Shown piece after piece: positions 1 to 6,941 of a stretch of DNA of 11,682 bases (positions within the stretch are counted from its first letter, which is position 1; each line of letters starts with the position of its first letter). A program made the position numbers and the translations under genes. The notes under the pieces were generated by a model. That model worked only from the letters and a program-made list of their open reading frames with translations. It did no database searches and was not told the DNA's origin. This stretch comes from Cyanobacteria bacterium UBA11153. Lineage in GTDB: Bacteria > Cyanobacteriota > Cyanobacteriia > Cyanobacteriales > Coleofasciculaceae. The DNA is taken from the NCBI GenBank assembly GCA_003511885.1, contig DOIX01000424.1, positions 1 through 11,682 on the forward strand, given 5' to 3'.

Positions 1-23
1 GAGCGGAGAATGAAACAGCCCTG

Positions 24-82
24 CCTTTTTAAGGGGGGGATTGGATTCAAAGTCCCCCTTTTTAAGGGGGATTTAGGGGGAT
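24..82. repeat. G-tract palindromic intergenic repeat
   Basis: Two direct copies of a unit beginning CCTTTTTAAGGGGG lie at 24 and 57, each followed by GATT. The second forms a hairpin: CCCCCTT (54-60), TTT loop, AAGGGGG (64-70). A further GGGGGATC follows. A similar palindrome, CCCCCCTTA-C-TAAGGGGGG, occurs at 7782-7800. I recognise this type of repeat as common between cyanobacterial genes; its function is unknown. It lies downstream of the minus-strand HD gene ending at 176, but on that strand it is not followed by a clear U-run, so I do not call it a terminator. I see no gene in 1-175. Confidence 0.7.
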
Positions 83-175
83 CGAAAAGCTCTAAACTCA
101 TAAGTAAGCCACTAAGAATTTAAACTATATCTAATGTCAACAATCATAAATTACCGCCAATATTCCCCCTTTACT

Positions 176-781
176 CTAAAAAGATATACTTCCCCAAGCA
201 AGATTGTCATCCAACTTATTAATTATCCGCGCCAATTCCCCAACCAAGAAACCATCACACCCTTCCCGATAAATCTCCAACAAACAGCTATAAAACCATA
301 AACTCCCCTCTTTCCCACCCTTAAACTTCAACCAAACCTCATCCCCTTCTCGTTCCCAATCTGCTAAAATGGAACGAATATTATGGAGTTTATCCGCCAT
401 CGACACCCGCAAGACAGAGGGAGAAGCATGACGGATTTTGTCTAAATATAGCAATTTGCGATCGCGCCAAGGTGGTTTAGGCTGTATATCGCATTCCGTA
501 CAACCATCAATAATACTCGTAACTCGTTCTCCAAATTGCTGTAAAATTATCTCGCGAGTCGCCGCACCACCTGCATCTTCCACAGCATCGTGTAAAAGTG
601 CGGCAATTGCTTCATCTTCATCTCCTCCATCTTCTAATACTAAAGCAGCGACACTTAATAGGTGACTTATATAGGGAATTCCGCTACCTTTTCTGATTTG
701 TGTGTGATGGAGTTGATGGGCTAAAACTAATGCTTGTTCAAATCTTGTGGTGAGGATTGGTGTTTCTGTGTTTAATGCCAT
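176..781 (-). CDS. Small HD-domain hydrolase, SpoT/Mesh1-like (putative (p)ppGpp hydrolase)
   Basis: A 201-aa protein that is almost entirely one HD domain of the RelA/SpoT hydrolase type. The visible metal- and substrate-site motifs are H40 (YISHLL), H64-D65 with E68-D69 (LLHDAVEDA) and D130/N134 (ADKLHNIRS). These are spaced as in stand-alone alarmone hydrolases such as Mesh1. No synthetase, TGS or ACT domain is present, so the length fits a small alarmone hydrolase. In that family the enzyme removes pyrophosphate from (p)ppGpp, and some members act on NADPH; the substrate here is inferred. It lies 156 bp downstream of the WYL gene on the same strand, so co-transcription is possible, though a heptamer repeat sits between them. 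Start: the ATG at 779-781 gives the full HD domain. The upstream sequence shows no strong ribosome-binding site. The general hydrolase class is secure; the exact substrate is not. Confidence 0.85.
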   Translation of the reverse strand: MALNTETPILTTRFEQALVLAHQLHHTQIRKGSGIPYISHLLSVAALVLEDGGDEDEAIAALLHDAVEDAGGAATREIILQQFGERVTSIIDGCTECDIQPKPPWRDRKLLYLDKIRHASPSVLRVSMADKLHNIRSILADWEREGDEVWLKFKGGKEGSLWFYSCLLEIYREGCDGFLVGELARIINKLDDNLAWGSISF

Positions 782-880
782 TATGTTTTCTTACTGTGGA
801 GTTTTGTTGGGCAAAAATTGTCCTGTAGGAGCGATATACCGCCAGAAAATTTATTCTCTGGTGGTTGATGAAACTACTAG

Positions 881-908
881 TAATTACTAATTGCTAATTG
901 CTAATTAC
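881..908. repeat. Heptamer tandem repeat (STRR), TAATTRC x4
   Basis: Four consecutive heptamers TAATTAC, TAATTGC, TAATTGC, TAATTAC, with a degenerate fifth (TAATAAA) following. Short tandemly repeated heptamers are a known feature of filamentous cyanobacterial genomes. This array lies about 30 bp beyond the stop codon of the minus-strand WYL gene. Confidence 0.8.
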
Positions 909-937
909 TAATAAACTTTTTGTTTCCCATTCCCCAT

Positions 938-2449
938 CTAATTGTGATACAAACGATAAGTTTCCCATACATCTTTCGCCATCCGCTGGCGTAATTCTCC
1001 TGGTAACAAAACTTCCACTTTTTGGCCCCATGCTCTCAGACGCATAATTACGTTATTATCATCAATACGATAATCTGCCCTATAGTAGGCATAAGGAAAA
1101 TCCGGATCTTCAGGTGCTAAGGGTAAGCTCTCATAAATCTCATCCAGGAGTGCTTTTTCTGATGGATTGGGCTGATAGTCTTGGCAAAATTTATTAAATT
1201 CAGCCTTCCCTTTAATTAACTTAAAGGTTTCGTGGCGAAAGCTATGAATAATATAGCGATCGTGAAAATCACGCTCAAATCGCAATAACATTGTTTGACT
1301 ATGCTTATAAAAATCAAACCCCCAAGAATTAACCATTGATTCTTCAATGTCACTCGGTAAAGGTAACTTGTGATTTTGGTATTTTATTTTTAAAATACTG
1401 GGGATATCTTCATTATCCCAAGATAATTTAACTAACTCTTTAATTCTATCTAGTCGATAATTATACCAACCAATATCATTTTTATTTTTGGGTGTTTGTC
1501 CAAAGGCACAGAGATAAGGAGCGCGCTGAAAGTAATAAATACATACCGGATAAATAATTCGTTTTCCTTGTCTTGCTAAACTGGCACTATCGTAAAGAAT
1601 ACTAATCGGACAAACAGGAATTTCTTGCCAAATTTGTTTCAATTGTTCCTGTAAGTCACTACTTCTATCTTTCGCTTCCTGAGAAACCACGTATTCAACG
1701 TGCATGACAAATCTTGGTATGCCATTGATTGGGGCTAAATAATTATTTGCTATTTCTCCACAATCAGGCTGGGAAATGAACTTGCCATAATCGTGCAAAT
1801 ACCCCCCGAAATGAAATTTCGGCAATTCTGTTACTTTCTGGTAAAAATAGCTAGAGTTTCTCGGTATCGGATTGCTAAGAGATTTTTGCTTTGACTTACT
1901 TTTTCGCTTCGGCTTAATTTCATAATACTCTTGGGATAATTCCAACCAACCTAATTCTGCCAAAGTTTGTAAATTATACTGAATATTTTTGCTAGTAATA
2001 GCAAACAAACGACCATTAGGTAAGCGTTTCTGCCCTTTACTTTTGCCTTCAGGAATTATCCCCTCCGACAGCAAATTGTTAAATTCTCCCTCTGATAGAG
2101 GATAAAGCTTTAAAAAATCTCCCCGCCATTCCTCTGAATTACATCCCATCTTGGCATCGAATAACCAATCTACAAGAGTTTTCGCACAGGGACATTTGGA
2201 GTCGTGAGCTATGGGAATGGTATAATTCTTGTGGTGCTGGTCGGTTTGGGTAAAAAACAGTTTACGCCAATCACTATAGGTAAACTTTCCTGCTAGTTGC
2301 AGCCGTACTGGATCTGATTCATCTCCATATAGAGATCGCAATATCACCCACAATCTTAACGCTTTCGGTAAATTCTGTCTTAAAGAACCCCGTGCTAGTA
2401 TCTGTAACAATTCTACACTGGGACGATAGTCAAGGATTTGATTGGTCAT
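938..2449 (-). CDS. WYL-domain CRISPR-associated protein, TIGR03985-like
   Basis: A 503-aa predicted regulator. Residues about 148-178 look like a winged-helix element (ITSKNIQYNLQTLAELGWL) followed by a lysine-rich linker (179-189). Residues about 300-345 match a WYL core: the strand PVCIYYFQRAPYLCAFG, then WYNYRLDRIKEL, the usual ligand-site Y-x-L-D-R-I pattern. The C-terminus (about 466-492, LRAWGQKVEVLLPGELR) is typical of the WCX extension of WYL regulators. I recognise the whole protein as the cyanobacterial TIGR03985 family, defined by its association with CRISPR loci; no database was consulted. WYL proteins are transcription factors or effector regulators that may sense nucleic-acid ligands. 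It is transcribed divergently from the Csx3-NTPase gene across 104 bp holding an inverted repeat, so autoregulation and control of that gene are reasonable inferences. Start: ATG at 2447-2449, preceded by CAGGTAG. A cysteine cluster at C86/C88/C103 is of unknown meaning. Confidence 0.85.
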   Translation of the reverse strand: MTNQILDYRPSVELLQILARGSLRQNLPKALRLWVILRSLYGDESDPVRLQLAGKFTYSDWRKLFFTQTDQHHKNYTIPIAHDSKCPCAKTLVDWLFDAKMGCNSEEWRGDFLKLYPLSEGEFNNLLSEGIIPEGKSKGQKRLPNGRLFAITSKNIQYNLQTLAELGWLELSQEYYEIKPKRKSKSKQKSLSNPIPRNSSYFYQKVTELPKFHFGGYLHDYGKFISQPDCGEIANNYLAPINGIPRFVMHVEYVVSQEAKDRSSDLQEQLKQIWQEIPVCPISILYDSASLARQGKRIIYPVCIYYFQRAPYLCAFGQTPKNKNDIGWYNYRLDRIKELVKLSWDNEDIPSILKIKYQNHKLPLPSDIEESMVNSWGFDFYKHSQTMLLRFERDFHDRYIIHSFRHETFKLIKGKAEFNKFCQDYQPNPSEKALLDEIYESLPLAPEDPDFPYAYYRADYRIDDNNVIMRLRAWGQKVEVLLPGELRQRMAKDVWETYRLYHN

Positions 2450-2488
2450 AAGTTGCTACCTGTCGGTTACTTTTCTAGCATAACCTAT

Positions 2489-2510
2489 TATGGAATCCCC
2501 CCTTTCCATA
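2489..2510. promoter_or_regulatory. Inverted repeat in the WYL/Csx3 divergent promoter; candidate operator
   Basis: TATGGAA (2489-2495) and TTCCATA (2504-2510) form perfect 7-bp arms around an 8-bp spacer, TCCCCCCT. It is the clearest dyad in the 104-bp gap between the divergent genes. A possible -10 for the plus-strand gene is TATTAA at 2529-2534, which would put the right arm over the -35 region; no good -35 hexamer is visible. Such spacing suits a dimeric regulator, with the adjacent WYL protein as the obvious candidate. Binding is inferred, not shown. Confidence 0.45.
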
Positions 2511-2553
2511 GCTGTGGCAAAGTAAGACTATTAAGCTACAGAGAGAAAAATTC

Positions 2554-3843
2554 ATGACTACCTATCAAATGCGCTTAAACAGAGACACCTTAGAAGTAGA
2601 CTTCGCGAAAACCCCTGAAGGATATCCCATTCCTGCTAATGGAGACAAAATTGTGCAGGATGTGGAGATGCGGTTGCAGGAAATGATAGCTACCGGAGAA
2701 TTGACAGGGGGAGAATTACTTAAAATTAACGGACGAATCTCCGTCCCAGCGAGTTATACTGTTTCTCATCAGCTTGGACACTTATATCGGGCGATCGCAG
2801 TTTTCGATCCTCGTTTAGCTGCTTATATTGTTGTCGCTAGTACTACGCCTAATTATCCCATTGGTAGTCGCATTGATTTTCAGACAGGTGAGGTAACAGA
2901 AGTAGCCGCCCATCCTGATACGAAACCCTCCTTTTTAATCTACTGGGAAAACGATATTCTCATCGCCAAAATTAACAACGGTATTCAAATTGACGGCGAC
3001 CAAATGTTACGGGATGCCGAATCCCAATTACAAAAATTAACCAATTCCAGACAATTACCAGGTGGAAAAATCCTCAGAATTAATGGACGTACTAGTATAC
3101 TAGCCAGTTTCTTAATTGCCAGTAAAGTCGCTCATCAATATGGGGCAATAGCCATGTTTGACCCCAAAATGGGAGACAAAGGTATCGATAAATATATCAT
3201 CACTATCAGTCATTCTCCCAATTACCAAGTCGGACAAACCTTTGATATTAATTATGACCCATACCAAACAGTAAAAGCCGTCTTATGCGGACCGCCCAAC
3301 ACCGGAAAAACGGTTTTACGGGATAGCATCAAGGAAGCAATTTTCCAGTTAGATTCATCTCCAAATGATTTTTATGCCATTTCTGGTTGTCCTGACGGTG
3401 ACGGCGCTTGGTTTTCGGAAACAGCCAAAAAATATCCAGAAGTAGCAGCAGAATTAAAGAAAGAATACAAAGCCAAATTTACCCCAGAATTTGCTAAGTC
3501 TAAAGCGAGAGACATCAAGGTAATTAAAAATTCACTATTGCTATTTGACGTTGGCGGTAAAATTACTCCAGAAAATAAAATAATCATGCCACAAGCTAGT
3601 CATGCCATCATTCTCGCCAAGACGGAGATAGAAGTAAAAGAATGGCAAGTTTTTTGTCAAAAATTAAATTTACCAGTTATCGCAATAATTTATAGCGATA
3701 TTAACGGCACAGAAGATAAAATTACCAGTGAATCTCCCATCCTGACAGGTAATATTTGCCAACTCAAACGCGGCGCTGATGTTTCTCCTCGCCCCATGGT
3801 ACAAGCTTTAGCTAACTTACTGGTAAAGTTGACCAAATCTTAG
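2554..3843 (+). CDS. csx3: Tandem Csx3-Csx3-P-loop NTPase fusion (putative cA4 ring nuclease)
   Basis: A 429-aa three-part protein. Domain 1 (about 1-115) and domain 2 (about 122-235) are both Csx3-like. Each has the ...IxGR... strand, then His nine residues before Asp in an FDP motif (H76/D85 and H194/D203), then a Y(I/V)-rich strand and P-N-Y-x-(I/V)-G. Domain 2 keeps the later conserved His (ISHSPNY, H220); domain 1 has ASTTPNY there. Domain 3 (about 238-429) has a Walker A motif GPPNTGKT (246-253) and a probable Walker B LLLFD (D332). In its family Csx3 (Crn3) cleaves cyclic tetra-adenylate, the second messenger of type III CRISPR; Csx3 fused to an AAA/P-loop domain is known in cyanobacteria, and the role of the NTPase is unclear to me. 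No effector or array lies nearby in the window. Start: ATG 2554 with GAGAG 8 bp upstream. Likely cytoplasmic; no membrane segments seen. Confidence 0.88.
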   Translation: MTTYQMRLNRDTLEVDFAKTPEGYPIPANGDKIVQDVEMRLQEMIATGELTGGELLKINGRISVPASYTVSHQLGHLYRAIAVFDPRLAAYIVVASTTPNYPIGSRIDFQTGEVTEVAAHPDTKPSFLIYWENDILIAKINNGIQIDGDQMLRDAESQLQKLTNSRQLPGGKILRINGRTSILASFLIASKVAHQYGAIAMFDPKMGDKGIDKYIITISHSPNYQVGQTFDINYDPYQTVKAVLCGPPNTGKTVLRDSIKEAIFQLDSSPNDFYAISGCPDGDGAWFSETAKKYPEVAAELKKEYKAKFTPEFAKSKARDIKVIKNSLLLFDVGGKITPENKIIMPQASHAIILAKTEIEVKEWQVFCQKLNLPVIAIIYSDINGTEDKITSESPILTGNICQLKRGADVSPRPMVQALANLLVKLTKS

Positions 3844-3975
3844 GATTAAAAGGGAAGAGGGAATAGGGAAGTCTCTCTGACGCGGCGACAACTATGGCTG
3901 AAACCCTTGCACCTTTAGTGTTGTACCACATCATAAGCTCAAAAAATTGATTCTATGCAGCATGTGAGTAAATGT

Positions 3976-4002
3976 CAACTATCAACTGTCAACTGTCAAC
4001 TG
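3976..4002. repeat. Heptamer tandem repeat (STRR), CAACTGT x4
   Basis: CAACTAT, CAACTGT, CAACTGT and CAACTGC in tandem. The minus-strand reading of the array supplies the last codons (LTVDS) and the TGA stop (3982-3984) of the small cysteine protein. The same heptamer recurs at 9127-9161, next to another minus-strand stop codon. Confidence 0.85.
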
Positions 4003-4218
4003 CGATAAATCTAGAACTTGCCTACAATCATCGCAGATACCAGCAGCATCAAGATCAATCGGTTTAAAATATTTAACTAAATGATAACGACCGAAAAATT
4101 TTTCAGGAGCATCAGCACAATACCCAATTACTTGACAAATAACACATTGAACCATCCATTTCCGAACTCTTGGATCGTTTAAATGCCATTCTGGATCTTT
4201 AGCTTGGCTTTTAACCAT
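3982..4218 (-). CDS. Small four-cysteine (zinc-ribbon-like) protein of unknown function
   Basis: A 78-aa protein I cannot assign to a named family. Two CxxC pairs, C25-V-I-C28 and C62-D-D-C65, separated by 33 residues, suggest a zinc-ribbon or rubredoxin-like metal site. An extra Cys (C34) and His (H46) lie between them. The N-terminus is rich in charged residues and tryptophan (W11, W21). No signal peptide or membrane segment is seen. An in-frame TAA lies 9 bp upstream of the ATG at 4216-4218, so the gene cannot start earlier; no good Shine-Dalgarno is visible. It is divergent from the siroheme reductase gene (191-bp gap) and convergent with the Csx3 fusion gene. Its last five codons and stop are made of heptamer repeat. 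A real gene is likely because the cysteine pattern is orderly, but the function is open; a small redox or regulatory partner of the reductase is speculation. Confidence 0.6.
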   Translation of the reverse strand: MVKSQAKDPEWHLNDPRVRKWMVQCVICQVIGYCADAPEKFFGRYHLVKYFKPIDLDAAGICDDCRQVLDLSQLTVDS

Positions 4219-4409
4219 AGTAAATTAGCGATCGCTCCCCGACGGCTTAAACCTCCTGACATTGTAAAAAAATACTAAATCCCCGTCGGAATAGCAGAGA
4301 TTCATGGGAGGATGAAAAATCCCTAGGCACATTCGCGCAGCGGGGATATATCGCCATTGCGTCATAATCTCTAGCCAATCCAGCAATTTTTTCTCCAGGA
4401 TACATCAAG

Positions 4410-6752
4410 ATGACAACCGAACACCCCTTAACTTGGAAAGCCATCCTCGCCGATAAAATTCCCCCCCACTGGGCAGAGGAAATCGATACATTTGAAAATC
4501 AGATGAAACTCCGCACTCAAGGCAAACTTGATGAGAAAGTCTTTGCTGAGTTACGTCTCCGTCGCGGTGCTTACGGTCAGCGTTATGATAATGGTTTCCG
4601 CTACGATGGCGAGAAATCTCAAACTATTTCTTTCCCCCATCCCGATTTAACTAAAGGTCCAGAAACGAAATGGGAAGCGCCCGGGATGCAGCGGATTAAA
4701 ATTCCCTACGGGGGAATGACGGCGCAACAGATGGAAGTGTTAGCGGATATGGCGGACGAATATTCCGATGGCATTTTACATGTTACCACCCGTCAGGATT
4801 TTCAACTTCATTTTATTTCCATCGAAGATACTCCGGATATGCACCGCCGTTTAGCAGCAGTAGGTATTACTACTCGCGAAGCTTGCGGGAATTCAGTCCG
4901 GAATGTGACAGCTTGTCCTTTGGCGGGAGTTTGCCATGATGAAGCTTTCGACGTGACGGGTTATGCTAACGAAACTGCTTTTTATTTCTTTGGACATCCC
5001 GATGTGCAGGATTTTGGACGGAAGTTCAAAGTAGCTTTTTCTGGCTGCAAAACTAATCCTTGCGGTTTAACTTTCATGCACGACTTAGGGTTAATTGCCA
5101 CTACTAAGGTTGTGGATGGCGTGGAAAAGAAAGGCTTTGAAATGTATGTGGGTGGTGGCTTAGGTGCAGTACCCCATTTAGCCAAACTTGTAGATGAGTT
5201 TGTGCCAGTAGAAGAATTATTACCCATGTCCCAGGCGATCGCAAGAGTATATGCTCGTTTGGGTGAAAAGAAAAATCGCAACAAAGCCCGGATTAAGTTC
5301 CTAGTAAGCAAACTGGGGATTGAGGAATTCCGTCGCTTGGTTAAAGAAGAACGGGAAATCTTGAAAAATGACCCCAAATGGGATGATTGGCTGCCCAATC
5401 TATCTCGTTATGAAGAATCTGGATTACCAGCACCAGTTTCCGCAGGGCAAAATATCGATTTAGGTGCAGATGCGGCTGCATTTGCTCAGTGGAAATCTAC
5501 TAACATTTACCAACAGCGGCAACCCGGTTTTGTTTGCGTCACCATCGCCTTACCTTTGGGCGATATGACAGCCCCACAAATGCGCGGTTTAGCTGATATT
5601 GCCCGTCGCTTTACTAACGATACCACTCGGACTACTGTAGAACAAAATATCATCTTGCGCTGGATTCATGAAGCAGATTTACCTGCCCTCTATTTAGCCC
5701 TCAAAGCGATTAACTTACACGCTGGCGGTGCTAACTCTATTGTCGATATTACCTCTTGCCCAGGTACAGATACCTGTAAATTAGGTATATCTAGTTCTCG
5801 CGGTTTAGCCAGTGAATTAAGCAATCGATTAGCTGCCAAAGGTTTGCAGTACGATGAAGCCCTGAAAAACCTCCGGATTAAAGTTAGCGGCTGCTTCAAC
5901 TCCTGCGGACAACAAATGGTAGCCGAAATTGGTTTTTACGGCTCCAGTCGTTTAGTAGAGCGCCATCGCGTACCCCATTTCCATTTAATCTTAGGCGGAG
6001 AATGGGATAATAACGCCGCTCAATACGGACAATCTCTAGGCGTATTTCCTTCCAAACGGATACCCGAAATCGTAGACTTCTTAGTAGAAATGTACCTAAA
6101 AGAACACGAAAAAGGCGAAAAATTCTCCCAATATGTCAATCGTATCGGCAAAAAAGCCATTAAAGATCGATTACAACCATTTACCCAAATTCCCAGCTAC
6201 AGCGTCGATAAATCCTTCTACACAGATTGGGGCGATGCGCGGGAATATACAATTGGCGATATCGGTATAGGAGAATGTGCCGGAGAAGTAGTTTCCCTCA
6301 CAGATTTTGGCGTAGCCACAGCCGAAAGTATGTACTTTGATGCTACGCTATTGCTAGAAGGCAACACTGGTAATGGAAACATCAAACAAGCCGCAGATAA
6401 AGCCCTAGAAGCCATGCTGAGTGCCGCCCAAGCATTACTGAAAGTACAGAATATCGATATTTCCAGTAATCCCGAAGAAATAGTCACCGAATTCCGTAAA
6501 TATTTCTACGATACTGAGTTATTCTTCGATCCTTTTGCCAAGGGTAAGTTTGCCAGTTACCTATTTAACGCTTACGAACATCGCGATGATGCCGCAAATC
6601 TGGATCGTTCCCGACAATTAATTGAAGAAGCCCGATTATTTATTGAAGCAGCCCATGAATGTAATACGCGGATGGTGCAATCTGGGATTGTAAGTCCGGG
6701 TAGTTTTAAGAAGTGGCTGATGGAGAGAGAAATGCAGTTGACTGGGAAGTAA
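4410..6752 (+). CDS. Siroheme/[4Fe-4S] nitrite/sulfite reductase with helical C-terminal extension
   Basis: A 780-aa enzyme. The [4Fe-4S]-siroheme motif C450-x5-C456 ... C495-x3-C499 is intact. Four basic residues matching the substrate-binding set of E. coli SiR are visible: R128 (TTRQDFQLH), R164 (VRNV), K205 and K207 (RKFK). Having lysine at both of the last positions is more like sulfite than nitrite reductases, which usually carry RKWN, so sulfite is favoured but unproven. The expected electron donor is ferredoxin and the site the cytoplasm. Two half-domains (about 40-340 and 350-600) reflect the family's internal duplication. The N-half carries an extra quartet C169-x5-C175 ... C213-x4-C218. 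Residues about 600-780 exceed the usual reductase length and are mostly helical, possibly HEPN-like. Start: ATG 4410 with AGGA nine bases upstream. No cys or nir genes flank it. No NtcA site of correct spacing is visible in the 191-bp leader. Confidence 0.9.
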   Translation: MTTEHPLTWKAILADKIPPHWAEEIDTFENQMKLRTQGKLDEKVFAELRLRRGAYGQRYDNGFRYDGEKSQTISFPHPDLTKGPETKWEAPGMQRIKIPYGGMTAQQMEVLADMADEYSDGILHVTTRQDFQLHFISIEDTPDMHRRLAAVGITTREACGNSVRNVTACPLAGVCHDEAFDVTGYANETAFYFFGHPDVQDFGRKFKVAFSGCKTNPCGLTFMHDLGLIATTKVVDGVEKKGFEMYVGGGLGAVPHLAKLVDEFVPVEELLPMSQAIARVYARLGEKKNRNKARIKFLVSKLGIEEFRRLVKEEREILKNDPKWDDWLPNLSRYEESGLPAPVSAGQNIDLGADAAAFAQWKSTNIYQQRQPGFVCVTIALPLGDMTAPQMRGLADIARRFTNDTTRTTVEQNIILRWIHEADLPALYLALKAINLHAGGANSIVDITSCPGTDTCKLGISSSRGLASELSNRLAAKGLQYDEALKNLRIKVSGCFNSCGQQMVAEIGFYGSSRLVERHRVPHFHLILGGEWDNNAAQYGQSLGVFPSKRIPEIVDFLVEMYLKEHEKGEKFSQYVNRIGKKAIKDRLQPFTQIPSYSVDKSFYTDWGDAREYTIGDIGIGECAGEVVSLTDFGVATAESMYFDATLLLEGNTGNGNIKQAADKALEAMLSAAQALLKVQNIDISSNPEEIVTEFRKYFYDTELFFDPFAKGKFASYLFNAYEHRDDAANLDRSRQLIEEARLFIEAAHECNTRMVQSGIVSPGSFKKWLMEREMQLTGK

Positions 6753-6770
6753 GATAGCGGACAATTCAAC

Positions 6771-6800
6771 CTAAAACTCTTCGGTCTAAAACTCTTCGGT
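6771..6800. repeat. 15-bp direct tandem duplication
   Basis: CTAAAACTCTTCGGT occurs twice back to back (6771-6785, 6786-6800), beginning 18 bp after the reductase stop codon and just before a long palindrome. It could be a slippage product; no function is evident. Confidence 0.85.
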
Positions 6801-6804
6801 ATTG

Positions 6805-6837
6805 AGAAGTCGGGTTTCTTTAAGAAACCCGACTTCT
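6805..6837. terminator. Perfect 15-bp-stem palindrome after the reductase gene; possible terminator
   Basis: AGAAGTCGGGTTTCT (6805-6819), loop TTA, AGAAACCCGACTTCT (6823-6837). The stem is perfect and very stable, 52 bp beyond the stop codon at 6752. There is no T-run after it on either strand, so Rho-independent termination is uncertain. The sequence is of a kind I recognise as dispersed in filamentous cyanobacterial genomes, so it may be a repeat element that serves as a transcript end by chance. Beyond it, a 20-bp AT-only perfect palindrome lies at 6874-6893. Confidence 0.5.
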
Positions 6838-6941
6838 GGAAATTCACATAGTGGTGAGAAATCTATGAAAAAGTATTTAATTATAATTAAATAAATCCCA
6901 TATTTTCTTAAGTTAAATATCTAATCCCCAAACTTTCATAG

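Noticed and set aside
3844..3981. Small gene between the Csx3 fusion and the cysteine protein
   Set aside because: The longest plus-strand frame is about 18 codons without a ribosome-binding site; the stretch holds only purine-rich GGGAA units.
4264..4275. NtcA-like GTA...TAC upstream of the reductase
   Set aside because: The spacing is six bases, not the eight required for an NtcA box, and it arises in an A-run.
4247..4444. 65-codon minus-strand frame in the reductase leader
   Set aside because: It overlaps the reductase start, has no ribosome-binding site and looks like random sequence; the small cysteine gene has the better claim to this side.
4982..5398. 138-codon minus-strand frame inside the reductase, and similar frames at 5690-5899, 6218-6487 and 6572-6847
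   Set aside because: Shadows of the reductase coding sequence with no recognisable motifs.
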